In this document: positions 1 to 10,961 of the stretch, piece after piece
How the letters are laid out: each line of letters opens with the position of its first letter
Position numbering within the stretch: the first letter of the stretch is position 1
Assembly (NCBI GenBank): GCA_934047225.1
Contig: OW203993.1
Coordinates: forward strand, 26,364,069-26,428,068
From: Ypsolopha sequella
Lineage: Eukaryota > Arthropoda > Insecta > Lepidoptera > Ypsolophidae
Reading direction: 5' to 3'
DNA: 64,000 nt
Notes under the pieces: model-generated
Told to the model about the DNA's origin: nothing
The model's input: the letters and a program-made list of their open reading frames with translations, nothing else
Database searches by the model: none
Made by a program: the position numbers and the translations under genes

Positions 1-493
1 ATAATGAATGGCTCAATGATTTCATTGGAAATTAGCGATTCGTCGCGGACTTGGTGCGCAAGCGGTTCTCCGTGAAAAAGTGACAAATACAAGATGGCCG
101 CAGCGCTACCATAGACGCGACGCTCCGCTAGAGTGAAAGGTGTCAGACCAACTTCACTCTTTTCCAACTAGATGGCGCAGTAGGATGCGCCGTCATATTT
201 ATAAAATACGACGGAAAAAATTTTGCTTCTTTAGCGGCAAAATTACACAAACGCTATGAGGACTGACAGATGTCATCGCGCTTTCACAGAGTAGAAGCGC
301 CCGCTGGTGCAGATAAAAACGGTAAATCTCTAAGTTGCAGGTATGTTTTCACATATTTTTGGTTCGCATAAGGCTTTACACAAACTGCATTCTTCACCTA
401 AAACGCTGTGTGTTTTAGAAAGAACATAATTATTAAACAATAGTTTACATTTTTATCTTTTAGGCTATGTACATTTAATGTAAGTAATTAAAA
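1..493. other. no gene recognised
   Basis: No convincing coding exon was found. A good 5' splice-donor-like string (TTGCAG/GTATGT) lies near 342-350, so a non-coding exon of a flanking gene is possible, but nothing confirms it. The tail of the neighbouring retrotransposon begins at about 494. Confidence 0.4.
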
Positions 494-2052
494 TACAATA
501 CAATACAATACAATACAATCATTTATTCTCCATATAACAGTGTCCGTTATACATGGTTTGTCCATTAAATTAAATTAAATTAAATAAAAATAAAAATTTA
601 CATTATAAACGTAGCTTATTATTAACATAAGATAAAATTAAAATACTATCAAACAATTGATAGAAGTCGATAAAAATATACATATAAATAACAAAACCAA
701 TTAAAAAAAAACTATTCTGTCATTGAATTTGATTTCAATTTTAAACACAAATATTCTGTAATCGAATAAAATGGATTTGTCTCAAAAAATCTCTTTAGCT
801 TGTTTTTAAATTCTAGTTGCGGTAATCTAGTAATCTGTATAGGTAGTTTGTTATACATCGCAATTTTTACATATATGCCTTGTTTTTGCGTTTTGGTCAG
901 TCTAGTTCTTGGTGTGATTAATTTGTCTTTATTTCTTGTGTTATAACTGTGAATATCTTTGTTTTTTGGCAATGTTTCTTTTTGTGCATGTATTTCTAAT
1001 AGTGAATTAAATATATAAAGTGAAATAACAGTCATTATCTTATTAAGCTTAAAATAATTACGAGCAGACTTACGTCTGTGTAGTCCATTTATTATTCTTA
1101 CTGACCTTTTTTGAGCTATTAAGACCCGTTTTATCTCTGCTGCGTTGCCCCAAACAGTGATCGCATAGTTAATTACTGATTGTATGTAGGCATAGTAAAC
1201 AGTTAGAAGAGTTTGTTTGTCTACAAGGTTTTTTAATTTTAATAACGCGTAGTTTGCACTGGCCATTCTCTTACATATTTTCTCTACATGTGCGGAATGA
1301 CTCAAAGTGTAGTCTATAACGAAACCGAGAAAAGTAGTTTCAGTAAAAGGAATTTCATCTTTTTTGTTTTTTCTACTCCTGTAAGACATAACAATACTTT
1401 TTTGGTCGTTTAAAAGTATCCCGTTTGCTTCTAACCAATCCTTTAATAGACTTATAACCTGTCCAGTTTTTTGGTTAACCCCTATTAAACTTCGGTCTTT
1501 AACTCCTACATGTGTGTCATCGGCAAATAATGAAACAAAGGCCCATTCTGGTAGTGAGTTTGCTAAGTCGTTTATATAGATTAAAAAAAGGACCGGTCCC
1601 AATATAGAACCTTGTGGCACTCCTATATCGTTCTTTTCGTAGGATGAAATATGGTTGTTAACGTACACTGCTTGCTTTCTATTTAATAGATAGGTTTGCA
1701 ACAGATTAAGCTCATTACCCGAGAAACCATAATGTTTTAGCTTATGGATGAGTATGTCATGTCTTAAGCAATCAAAAGCCTTGGAAAGATCACAGAATAC
1801 GCTTGAGCATTTCTGCGATCGATCCAGGGCCTCTAATACGAAGTAGATTACATTTCGAATGGCCATTTCGGTTGATTTTTCTTTGCGAAAGCCGAACTGG
1901 GCCGGCGTAAACAAGTTATTTTCTTCAAAGTGGCCTACAATTCTTCTTTTAATTGCTGATTCTAGGATCTTAGATACAACGGGAAGAATACACACTGGTC
2001 TATAGTTATTTGGTTCATCATGTTCTCCCTTTTTATATATTGGAACTGCTTA
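494..2052 (-). mobile_element. 5'-truncated non-LTR retrotransposon (Jockey/CR1-type)
   Basis: The 3' end is marked by a run of about five TACAA units (plus strand) at 494-519, which reads (TTGTA)n on the element strand. It is preceded there by a GAATAAATG polyadenylation-like string. Microsatellite tails instead of poly(A) are known from several CR1/Jockey-group families. Only the RT half is present; protein similarity begins abruptly near 2052, as expected for incomplete target-primed reverse transcription. No target-site duplication was identified. Confidence 0.8.
712..2052 (-). pseudogene. reverse transcriptase, C-terminal two thirds
   Basis: This is the RT of the surrounding non-LTR element, which copies element RNA at a nicked chromosomal site. 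Visible blocks in order are NNYRPVCILP, QFGFRKEKST, the motif-A segment FCDLSKAFDC, GVPQGSILGP and the catalytic FADD (a variant of the usual YADD), followed by the thumb region and a C-terminal tail with SYNTRNKDKL. The frame is open from about 2033 to the stop at 712. The endonuclease domain and RT N-terminus are missing because the copy is 5'-truncated, so no authentic start codon exists. The intact palm suggests moderate age. Exact clade is not assigned. Confidence 0.85.
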
Positions 2053-3239
2053 AAATCTTACCTGAAAAGAGAAACAACATTTAGAGCTATTATTTCACAA
2101 ATTCATTTTGATGTTTTCTTTGTTATACACTTGTCTGACAACAGCTCACAGATTACATAACTTTCAAACATGCCTGTCATCCTTCCAGTTCCATAGATTA
2201 ACGCGTGAAAGCGCGTTAAAATTAAATGAAGTGTCACTATTTTCATTTACATCTCCCCTCCCCAAGACTCTATACGCATATGTTTGCTTACATTTTTCAA
2301 GTTTCCGGTACCGGAACAAGTTTTGTTACATGGAAAAGATTAGATTCGGACTTCCTATGCCCTGTGTTTATTCTATAAATTAAATTTTTAAAGGATCAGG
2401 ATTTTGTCCTGAAACGTTAAACTATGTACCTAGATAGGAATTTTTTTTATTTTTTAGAGCGAAGCGGAGAGAATCGGGGACTGACAAGGCCTTACGCACG
2501 GTTATTTGTAAACGTTTGAAGGTACATTTAATTTTCGATAAAAAAAGAGCGCCTAATGGACCATTATTAATCTAACTCCTTTCCCCTTTTATTATTTGCT
2601 TAACACTTATTAATCTTTTTTTGCTTTTGATATTAATTTTAAAATATACCTACTCTTAATATATACCTACTCCTACCTAGTAGCATTAGACGTAAATCTT
2701 AATTTTCAAAGTATTGGTGTATCACGCGAAATACTTACAGAATGATGACTGAGATGAAAAAACGATGCATCATGGGATAAATAAACAATGTTAAAAAAAT
2801 ACAACTGTTTTTTACTTCAGTTCAGTTCAACTGAATCAAACTCAGCTTAAAACTGGGTAAATAAAAAAAAGCTGAAAATTACTAGACATTGTTCATAAGC
2901 CGGTTTTGGTAAAACAAATTCAATTTACCAAATGTTCCTACATTGCGTAATTGGAAATTTAGTTATGTTTTATAATTCTAAACCAATATTACAATAGACA
3001 CCAATATTCAGACAATTTTTTATATTTTAGGTCACAACCTATCCGTACTAAAAAGTAAACATGATATAACCTTTACTCAAAAATCCTTATAAAGTGGTCA
3101 TTATTTTGATAACCTCTTTTGAGAAAAGTCGACCTTTCCGCGCTACTTGAATAGGCGTTAGCAAAGTTTTAGTGAGTAAAATCCATTATTGTCGAGTTTT
3201 ACGAGGTGTGTGTGTATGAGGTTTAAAGAGATGTATCAG
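2053..3239. other. intergenic, no gene recognised
   Basis: AT-rich DNA with one small perfect hairpin (TCAGGA/TCCTGA arms, about 2396-2412) and a GC-richer block at 2456-2494 that recurs in the same orientation at 7502-7538. The 91-codon frame at 2108-2383 has no recognisable domain and is treated as chance. Confidence 0.5.
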
Positions 3240-3310
3240 GATCGTAGCAAATGGAAGCCTGTAATCTCCGCGGGATAAGCGGAGACTACAGATTTCCATC
3301 TGCTACGATC
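3240..3310. repeat. long imperfect hairpin
   Basis: Two 32-nt arms (3240-3271 and 3279-3310) match as inverted repeats at 28 of 32 positions around a 7-nt loop (GGGATAA). Short outer complementarity (AAAGAG with CTCTTT) extends it. It could be a foldback element remnant or a precursor-like small-RNA hairpin; the sequence alone does not decide. Confidence 0.7.
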
Positions 3311-3514
3311 AAGACACACCTCTTTGTCAAAAATAGTCAGGTGCAAAAGGTCAGTTTCCTGCGACAAAGTACCAGACGACCCGCTTTCATAAGAGTTTGT
3401 ACTGAGTTTGCACTCACATTTTAATTAAGGGTGTCGAAAAAGGACACATAACAAGTATTTTTGAGTAAAGCACTATACAAGCCTTGGTCCGCAATAACAG
3501 CGATGCTGGCCACG

Positions 3515-5245
3515 CTATGATTGCATTTATGATTATATGTGCAATACTCGAAAAACGTTTAAAGCAAAATTAAAATGGTGTCAGCAAAACCAGGAGCAAA
3601 TTCAAATGGATATTATTGCTACATGTCATAAAGTAAAGGACTTCAGTAGATTTTGGAAGCAGACTAACAAACTGAACCCCAGGTCCGCTCTTCCTGTGAG
3701 TGTTGAAGGTGAGACAGAACCGAGTAGAATAGCCAACCTATTTAAACATCATTTTCGGGTAGAGTCCCCCTTAAACGAGCCGCAGCCGATGTTCGATGCT
3801 GAGGAGTCTGGCCAAGAACCGCAAGTTAGATTTAGTGCTAAAGAAGTTGCTAGCGTAATAAAGAACATGACGAGGGGTAAGTCTCCTGGACACGATAGCC
3901 TCAGCATCGAGCATCTGCAACATGCGGGCGTGCACCTCCCTCGTGTTCTGTCCATGTTTTTTAATCTTTGTCTTGGTCACTCCTACCTGCCCACGGAGTT
4001 GATGAGGACTATTATTGTGCCTATTGTTAAAACCAAAACGGGCGATAATGCGGATATTAACAACTATAGACCAATATCTCTGGCCACTATAATAGCTAAG
4101 GTACTAGATAGTTTGCTCGATAGACACTTAGCGCAGCATCTCCATTTTCAAGATGGCCAGTTCGGTTTTAGACCTAACTTATCGACGGAAAGTGCTATTA
4201 TGTGTCTAAAGCAAACTGTCCGCTATTATACAGACAGAAAGACACCAGTTTATGCGTGCTTTCTAGATCTTAGTAAAGCCTTTGATCTTGTTTCCTATCC
4301 ACTGTTATGGAGTAAGTTAAAAGACTCTAATGTACCTCTCACTACCATCAATCTTCTTGGGTACTGGTACGGAAACCAGATTAACAATGTCAGGTGGAGA
4401 GACGCAATGTCGGAGCCGTACAAATTGAATTGTGGGGTCAGACAAGGTGGATTATCTTCGCCTAAGCTGTTCAATCTGTACGTCGACGACTTGATAGCAC
4501 AGCTATGTAAAGCCAATGTGGGATGCTCAATTGATGGACAGATTATCAACAATATAAGTTATGCCGACGATATGGTCCTGTTGGCGCCATCTATTGTAGC
4601 ATTGAAAAAGCTTATAGGTATATGTGAATCCTATGCGAAGGCCCATGGGCTCAGGTATAATGCTAAAAAAAAGCGAGCTGCTTGTTTTCAAGGCAGGAAA
4701 GAAAACACACACCTGCTTACCGTCCATCACACTTGATCATTGTCCTCTTCAAAGGGTAACGCAGTTTAAATACCTGGGTCACTGGGTTACCGAGAACCTC
4801 AACGATGACGTTGATATAGAAAGAGAGCGCAGGGCGTTGGCGGTTCGTTGCAACATGCTGGCCCGCAGGTTTGCAAGATGTACGAAACCAGTTAAAATAA
4901 CGCTGTTTAAAGCATACTGTCAGTCACTTTACACGGGCAACCTGTGGATCAAATATACGCAGAGGACCTTCAATGCTCTGCGTGTGCAATATAATAACGC
5001 GTTTAGGGTGATGTTGAGACTGCCCAGATTTTGTAGCGCGTCAGGCATGTTTGCGGAGGCTGGAACTGATGGTTTTCATGCTCTCGTTCGTAAACGCATA
5101 GCCTCACTAAGAGAAAGGGTCAATTGCAGTCTCAACAGCATCCTAAACACTCTCGCGAATAGAGAGGACTGTCCATTTATGGGACATTGGGTGTACTGCC
5201 ATATGTCCGGAGCTGCAGGTTTGGGCGCTCCAAATTAAAATTAAA

Positions 5246-5278
<33 letters not shown>

Positions 5279-5373
5279 GTTAGTATTTGTAATGCCTTAT
5301 AATTATTGTATTGTCTAAATATGGACTAAACTGGTCTGAAATAAATATTTTTGATTGATTGATTGATTGATTG
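3515..5373 (+). mobile_element. 5'-truncated non-LTR retrotransposon with (GATT)n tail
   Basis: The copy spans RT-domain remnants, a short 3' UTR with a long (ATT)n run (about 5247-5279), a polyadenylation-like AAATAAATA and a tail of about five GATT units (5352-5373). The upstream end is put near 3515, where RT-type similarity starts. A relative, matching the last part of this protein, lies at 44900-45355. Confidence 0.75.
3537..5238 (+). pseudogene. reverse transcriptase, frameshifted
   Basis: This is an RT of the Jockey/CR1 group. Seen in order: an N-terminal linker (RGKSPGHDSLS), NNYRPISLAT, QFGFRPNLST, motif A CFLDLSKAFD, GVRQGGLSSP and the catalytic YADD near 4560. The frame changes by one base at an A-run (4665-4672), so the C-terminal half is read in the next frame from about 4670 to the stop at 5238. 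The C-terminal part contains LGHWVTENLN and a conserved tail (LRLPRFCSASGMFAEAGTDG). The endonuclease domain is absent. The copy cannot make a full polymerase without frameshifting. Confidence 0.85.
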
Positions 5374-5696
5374 CCTCAAGCTTAGCTTAGCTACGCTTTC
5401 GGCCTTCAAGCTTGGTCATCATTGCAGTCCTTGCTGGCCGCACTATAAGGGTTTCGATCTATTCTAGCTTGTCCATTAAAGGCTGCAATGCTGACCGCGC
5501 TGTGTAGGCCTGGGGCTGCGCTTTCAGCCATCAACAGTGCTGCCAGCAACGTAGTCATTACAGACCGCGGCAGTAATGTACTATTACGTCTCTAATATGT
5601 TTTACAGCTAACAGCATAACTGCTTGGTGTGTGTTTGTGTTAAAATAACAGTTATTCTTTTAACTCTGTCTTAAATTGTACCTTACTTATTTCAGG
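5374..5696. other. short repetitive intergenic stretch
   Basis: No gene is seen. The block contains several loosely related strings of the form gcaatgctg(a/g)ccgc-ct near 5427, 5483 and 5565, and a similar one at about 3490 before the retrotransposon. This suggests the retrotransposon inserted into a short diverged repeat. A 3' splice site (TTATTTCAG) for the following transposase exon sits at about 5687-5695. Confidence 0.4.
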
Positions 5697-7453
5697 CCCA
5701 ACATGCCGGGAACTTGCTAACCCATTTAAAACATCAACATAAGGATGCATACAAAGAAGTCAACGATCTTAATAGTTATCGTAAGGAGCCCACCGCCACC
5801 AATGCTAATAATTTATCTGAGACAGTACTTATGGAATGCACTAACTTGGTGGCCGTTCATGGACGTCCGTTTGCAATAATGAATGACATGGCGTTACAAA
5901 ATTTAATATCGGTAATTCCAGACAATTCGGCTTGTATAAGTCCTAAGACTGTTAGAGAAAGTGTACAATCAATGGCCACAAAAATGAGATTTGAGCTAGC
6001 CAATTCATTAAATGGTAAAATCATTTCTCTAAAGGTTGATATTGCGTCCCTTGCAACCAGAAGTTTTATGGGTATTAATTGTCAATTTTTGCAAGAAGGC
6101 AAAATAACTTTAAAAGAATTTAGGAGTGGTAGAAATTTTTCAGCACCACACTGCACAACAAGTTTCCTTAAGGAACTATTATTATTAAGTCTACATCGGT
6201 TTCGTATAGACACTAATACAGCTAAACAAATATATTGTATAACAACTGATAATGGGGCCAACTAAACAAATATATTGTATAACAACTGATAATGGGGCCA
6301 ACATGATAAAAATGAGCAAGCTAATAAATGAATCCTGCGTTAGTGAAAATACTGACATATCTGATGCTGAACAAGCAGGACCTAGCTGTAATCAAGCCAC
6401 CAATGAACATATTAATACGATTAATGAAACTGATTCTGATTTAGAGCTGGATTCGGAAGAAGTTCAAGATGTTCAAGATGTTCTCGTGACCAGGCAGTCC
6501 GAAACTTGATTTCAAGCTGCAGAGAGATTGTGCGACGGCTTAGAAAACCACAGTTTGTGAGAGTTATAAAGGAAAAAAATAAAAGTGTGCCTAAATTGGA
6601 CTGCGCTACAAGATGGCATTCAGCAGTTGATATGGCAGAAAGTCTATTATCACTAAGAGAAATATGTGCCACTGATGTGCGTTTGTATTTACCAGATTTG
6701 TCTTGGGATGCTTTAGTTGAATTCGTCAAATGTCTGCAACCCGCAAAATATTTGACCAAAAAACTACAAGCAGAAGAGCTGAATGCTGGGGATTTTTATC
6801 TCGAATGGATGATGTGCCAGTTTAAACTTTCAAAAATAAATACGAAACTTTCTGCAGATTTGGTGAATGCAATGAAAGACAGAGAAAAAAATCTTTTTGA
6901 TAACGACATTTTCATTAATGCAATTTTCATGGATCCGAGGGTTATTTCAGTTTTAACACAAGTTCAATTGAAACGAGCACAAGAAAATCTTATTAAACTT
7001 TACATGAGAAATTTCCATATACAACAGTCAGGAAACGAAAATGTGAACGTTTTAGAAACAGCAAATGAAAGTATTGAAGCAAGAAGTGAACTGGAAATTT
7101 TTTTGAGCACCAGCTACATAAATAGGCACGATGATTTAATAACTTTGGTGAGGACACATAGCACTCTACAACACGAGTTGGTAAATGGCTTGCAACAATA
7201 ATTCAACTTATTTTTGGAAGAACTTCTTAAACATACTGAAAATGTGTTGAAATACTGGGAAAAATCACGGGAGAAGTTCCCATATCTATATAAAATATCT
7301 TCTTGCGTACTTTCTGCACCTATGACGCAAGTAAGCGTTGAGAGATTATTTTCATCTCTTAAGTTTGTTGTTTCAAACTACCGATTTACCATGAAGGACG
7401 ATGTGATCTACGATTTATTGTTCATTCGCTGCAACAATATGTTTAATAAGTAA
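5696..7453 (+). pseudogene. hAT-family transposase, broken in three places
   Basis: hAT transposases cut and paste DNA elements with an RNase-H-like fold. The first exon here follows a 3' splice site near 5695 and starts with the histidine half of a BED zinc finger (LLTHLKHQH), so an upstream exon with the cysteines is implied. A catalytic-core segment TTDNGAN is at about 6246. The C-terminal dimerisation region SVERLFSSLKF is at about 7333. Three breaks are visible: an exact 40-bp tandem duplication (6223-6302) that creates an in-frame TAA, a frame change near 6490-6506, and an in-frame TAA at 7199-7201. The copy is dead. Terminal inverted repeats were not identified. Confidence 0.85.
6223..6302 (+). 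repeat. 40-bp exact tandem duplication
   Basis: Bases 6223-6262 are repeated without change at 6263-6302. The unit is not a multiple of three, so the duplication shifts the hAT transposase frame and ends the upstream frame at 6265. Confidence 0.97.
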
Positions 7454-7727
7454 TTGTAATAATAATAAATAATAAGTAATCAGAAATTGTTCAACCCAGT
7501 TAGAGCGAGCGCGAAAATCAGGAGCTGACAGGGCCTTAAAACTTATACAAAATACAAAATATGTATTTCAGTAAAAACACGTTTTAACAAAACATTCAAA
7601 GTTGGGCCTTGAAAGTTGTTGCAAACTGTGTTTCTATTGTAATATAAGACCAAAGCTGTAGCTACAAATAACAGTAAAGTAAACCATCCTTATTGTACCT
7701 TATGATTATGACCAGGAAAAAAAAGAC
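7454..7727. other. intergenic; 3' flank of hAT remnant
   Basis: No coding signal was found. Bases 7502-7538 resemble 2456-2494 in direct orientation, with roughly four fifths of positions matching. Confidence 0.4.
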
Positions 7728-8493
7728 TTTATTTTTGTTATAATATTATTGATTAATCCGAATATTTTTCAATAACTTTTAAAATATCTTCCCAGAAAGC
7801 GTCTAACTTTTCCTCTGCGATATTGTTGAGCATAAGCCTAAAAATACAGCTTAAATGTTGTGTGGACAGTGGCAATCAGGTAATTCTAGTTTTTTACCTC
7901 CTAAGTAACTCTCTTAATTTGCTTCTCCTCGACGGTTCTGAAAAAAAAATTGCTTCTTAATTTAAATAAACTATTTTAAAGAATACTAACAGCAAGTAAC
8001 TTTATATGATTTGGAGGAAAATTAATTAATATACTAACTAACCTGAGACTTTGTTTTCTTCATAATTTTTTTCACATCTATTTTTTGGTTTGAAAATTGG
8101 ATTTGCAAGTTCTGAAATAAATAAATTCTTGTTAACTCCAGCAAACTTTTTTTAACTAAGAATACTAACAGCATGTAACTTTATATGATTTGGAGGAAAG
8201 GTTAATTAATTACTAACTAACCTGAGACTGTGTTTTCTTCATTAATTTTTTCACATATATTTTTCGGTTCGAAAATTGGATTTGCAAGTTCTGAAATAAA
8301 TAATTGCTTGTTAATTACAACAAACTTTTTTTAATTAAGAATACTAACAGCATGTAACTTTATGTGATTTGGAGGAAAAATTTATAAATATATAATACTA
8401 ACCCTACTAACCTGAGACCGTTTTCTTCATTTTCTTTTTAAATATTTTTTTTGGATGTAAAATAGATTGAGATAAGTCTGCCTCTTCATCTGC
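7728..8493 (-). CDS. 3' end of an unrecognised gene with tandem 69-bp exons
   Basis: Reading the minus strand, five candidate exons join in one frame. They are 8493-8412 (82 bp), 8290-8222 (69 bp), 8111-8043 (69 bp), 7937-7898 (40 bp) and 7837-7753 (85 bp including stop TAA). Each internal boundary has AG before and GT after the exon (acceptors such as TTTATTTCAG, donors such as CAG/GTTAGT). Exon phases are 0-1, 1-1, 1-1, 1-2 and 2-end, totalling 345 bp with no internal stop. An AATAAA follows at 7733-7728. The two 69-bp exons encode near copies beginning ELANPIF with KPKN or EPKN. The last exon encodes a charged helix-like end (IAEEKLDAFWEDILKVIEKY). The protein is lysine/glutamate-rich and matches no family I know. 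Upstream exons are not visible because a retrotransposon begins near 8620. It may be a host gene or part of an unknown element. Confidence 0.6.
7981..8470. repeat. tandem repeat of about 179 bp
   Basis: Copies start at the shared string GAATACTAACAGCA(T/A)GTAAC at 7981, 8160 and 8339, giving two successive periods of exactly 179 bp. The third copy diverges after about 130 bp, and a partial unit precedes the first. Each unit carries one minus-strand exon plus flanking intron. Confidence 0.9.
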
Positions 8494-8943
8494 CTGCAAT
8501 ATTATAAAAAGCAGTCTTGTATAATACCACCCATGTTTTATTTTGATCGCAATTGAAAATAAATAATGAAATTAATTAAATATACAATTGACCTTGAAAA
8601 TTGTTCAAGATAATTTATTTACTACGATCCCCCCCCGCGCCTTAACCAGTGTTGACGTGATTAGTTTACTCCCGCATTTAAAAATTGATTTGAGTGGTTT
8701 AAAATTGTTATTTACTTTAAAAAGTGCTTAATATCTATTGTTGGTGCGACGTATATGGATTTTAGTGTCTCGGAGTGCAAAATTGAGCTAGATTTAAGTG
8801 AAATTACTTCAAAGCTGAGCCAAGTGTTTTTGTGACGCCTACCTACATAAAAAGATATACGTTTCAACTGCCACGAATATCTAGCAAACGATTTCACATT
8901 TTGCTGCTTATTTAATACTGTAATAGCGGTGCCAACCTGATTG

Positions 8944-10961
8944 ATGAAGAGTATGTCTGGAAACCAGGAGACCCAGGATCACCCTGCCGCAACTACGGTA
9001 TTACCCACTCCTATAAGTGGCCTTTCAGGCTCTGTGCCTAACCTTTCGACGACGAAAGATGTAGAAAATGTAAACATTACTATTCGTAACAAGCGCCCTC
9101 AAAATGACGACGGAAACGTATCAGGACAAACATGCTTTCTGGAAGAGCTGCAAACGATGTTCGATAAATGGGAGGAAAAGCAAGACAAAAGATTCAAAGA
9201 TCTACAAGGGTTAAAATTTAGTATCGTTTGGCAGGCGGAGGGGGGGGGGGTGGGGGTGGGGGGAGGGTGGGGGGGTGGACCCCTACCCCCTGGTACCCCC
9301 CCCATTAAAAGGTAATGCATCGTTTTTTTATAATTAATTTTTTACTTTCTTGAGGTTATAATCAACAAATTCAGGTTATATTTTTAAAGTAAAGGGGGGA
9401 GATGGAAGAACTTCCTTATAAGCTGGGAGTGCAGAAACCCCCCTTATTTTAACCTTGAACCTACCAGTGCAGAAGTAAATTTTTGAACCATTTGAACCTA
9501 TCAATACTGAAGTCACTTTTATATCACAAATTCACTTCTGCATCGGCTACGGCGCTGTGGGAAGTGCAGCCCCTTCGCCCTTGCGTAACAAAGCACAGGC
9601 ACCTGTGCTCGCCTCCACAGCTTCGGCTTGTTGGTCGCCTTCGGCGACCAGCCTCAGCCGCTACGGCTCACGCAGGTGCCTAAGCTTTATTACGGCGGGC
9701 GGGGGCTGCCCTCCCTTCGCGCCTTCGACTTTTTATATACACTCTAGGGGTAGTAGCCACAAGACTGTATAGAGTCGGGGTGCTCTGATTCGGTTTTGAA
9801 ACAGATTTAACCTATTTTAATCATGAAGTGGGGTACACTAACCTCCTTTTGAGCAGGATTTCAATCGAGAATGCAAACAAGTCCAGGAAACAAGCCAAAG
9901 TCATCAAATAAAACCAAAACAAAAACACCACATAGCACAGGGAGAACATTCACGGAACTCGAGGAGAAACGGAATGAATAAACGAATTACGAATGACAGT
10001 AACACATGACGCATTTTATTTTTTTGCGTTCCGTTTCATCGTTATTGCACAATATTTTGCACCACAGACAATAAACTAGGGCAGATTTGGTTGTCAAACG
10101 CCCATTTTAACGTTCCGTTTTCGCCTTTTACCTGATTTTAGGTAAGAAACAATTTTCATTTATATCTCGAAAAATGTGCATTACCTTTTAATAAGTGTGA
10201 TAGCGTTATAATCGGGGACCCCCCCTTAACCAGCTTTAACCACTTTCACCCCCATACAACTGCCAAACGATACTAAATCCAACCCTCTACAAGCAACCGT
10301 AAAGGAGATAAAGCGGCAAAATGATTCTATAGCTGACTCTGTAAATTTTCTGACAGCCCAAAATAAAGAAATTGAAGATAGACTGAGCAAACTCGAACAT
10401 GAACGTAAATCTCACCTGTCGTACATCCAGAACCTGGAAGAAAAAATTGAAGGATTCGAACGCTGCTCCAGATCTGCGACCCTAGAAATAAGGAATATTC
10501 CTGCGAAAGCCCCCGAGACCAAAGATGACCTCACCAGTGTCGTTATCAATGCAGGAAGAATGCTGAAAGTCACAATTTCGCCATCGGACCTGAAAGATGT
10601 GTACCGTACCAACTCCAAACCTGGAACGACAAAACTTATAGTTGCCGAATTCACAAGTAACATCCTAAAGGATAAGGTACTTACCTGCTTAAAGCAGTTC
10701 AACAAAGGAAATAGAGGAATGAAGCTAAGTACCTCTCACCTGCACATCCCCGGCCCCTCTATCCCTGTATTCATATCTGAAAACCTAACTCCTAAGGCAA
10801 GAAGACTGCACTTCCTTGCTCGCGATTTCTTGAAGATGAACAACTACGCCTACTGCTGGACCTCGCGCGGTGTCGTCTACCTCAGAAAGAAGGAAGGAGC
10901 ACCGGCTATCCGTGTGACGGCAGAGACTGACCTGGACAAACTTAAACAACAACAACAGTGA
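8944..10961 (+). pseudogene. non-LTR ORF1 protein, split by a DNA element
   Basis: The ATG at 8944 opens a frame that runs to 9219. After removal of the 1053-bp insert and one TA it continues from 10276 to the stop at 10961. Both halves are then in the same frame, which supports the junction. The joined product would be about 320 residues. It begins with a Ser/Thr/Pro-rich N-terminus, followed by a long coiled coil across the insertion site (segments EELQTMFDKWEEKQ and EIEDRLSKLEHERK). It ends with a domain (CSRSATLEIRNIP, then ENLTPKARRLHF) resembling the C-terminal part of FP25-like proteins used as ORF1 in many insect non-LTR elements. It is presumed to bind element RNA. No zinc knuckle is seen. 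Confidence 0.75.
9221..10273. mobile_element. 1053-bp inverted-repeat DNA element with TA duplication
   Basis: The ends GTATCGTTTGGCAG and CTGCCAAACGATAC are perfect inverted repeats, flanked on both sides by TA (9219-9220 and 10274-10275). A second inverted pair, ATTAAAAGGTAATGCA (9303-9318) and its complement (10178-10193), extends the symmetry inward. Cutting out the element with one TA restores the host ORF1 frame exactly, so the boundaries are firm. TA duplication fits Tc1/mariner-type insertion. No transposase is encoded, so it is non-autonomous. The left end has a G-run (9239-9290) and the centre is GC-rich. Confidence 0.85.

Noticed and set aside
2108..2383. 91-codon open frame
   Set aside because: No domain, no splice or start context, and ordinary length for chance in AT-rich DNA.
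5247..5279. (ATT)n run considered as a boundary of a separate element
   Set aside because: It lies inside the 3' UTR, before the polyadenylation-like string and GATT tail of the same retrotransposon.
7981..8470. Regularly spaced repeats considered as a CRISPR or satellite array
   Set aside because: The units are adjacent 179-bp copies including exon and intron, with no unique spacers; the genome is eukaryotic.
8712..8897. 61-codon minus frame considered as upstream exon of the tandem-exon gene
   Set aside because: It lies in the 5' UTR of the non-LTR element and has no donor in the correct phase to join exon 8412-8493.
9099..9320. Proline-rich minus frame over the G-run
   Set aside because: It is produced only by the poly-G tract of the inserted DNA element.
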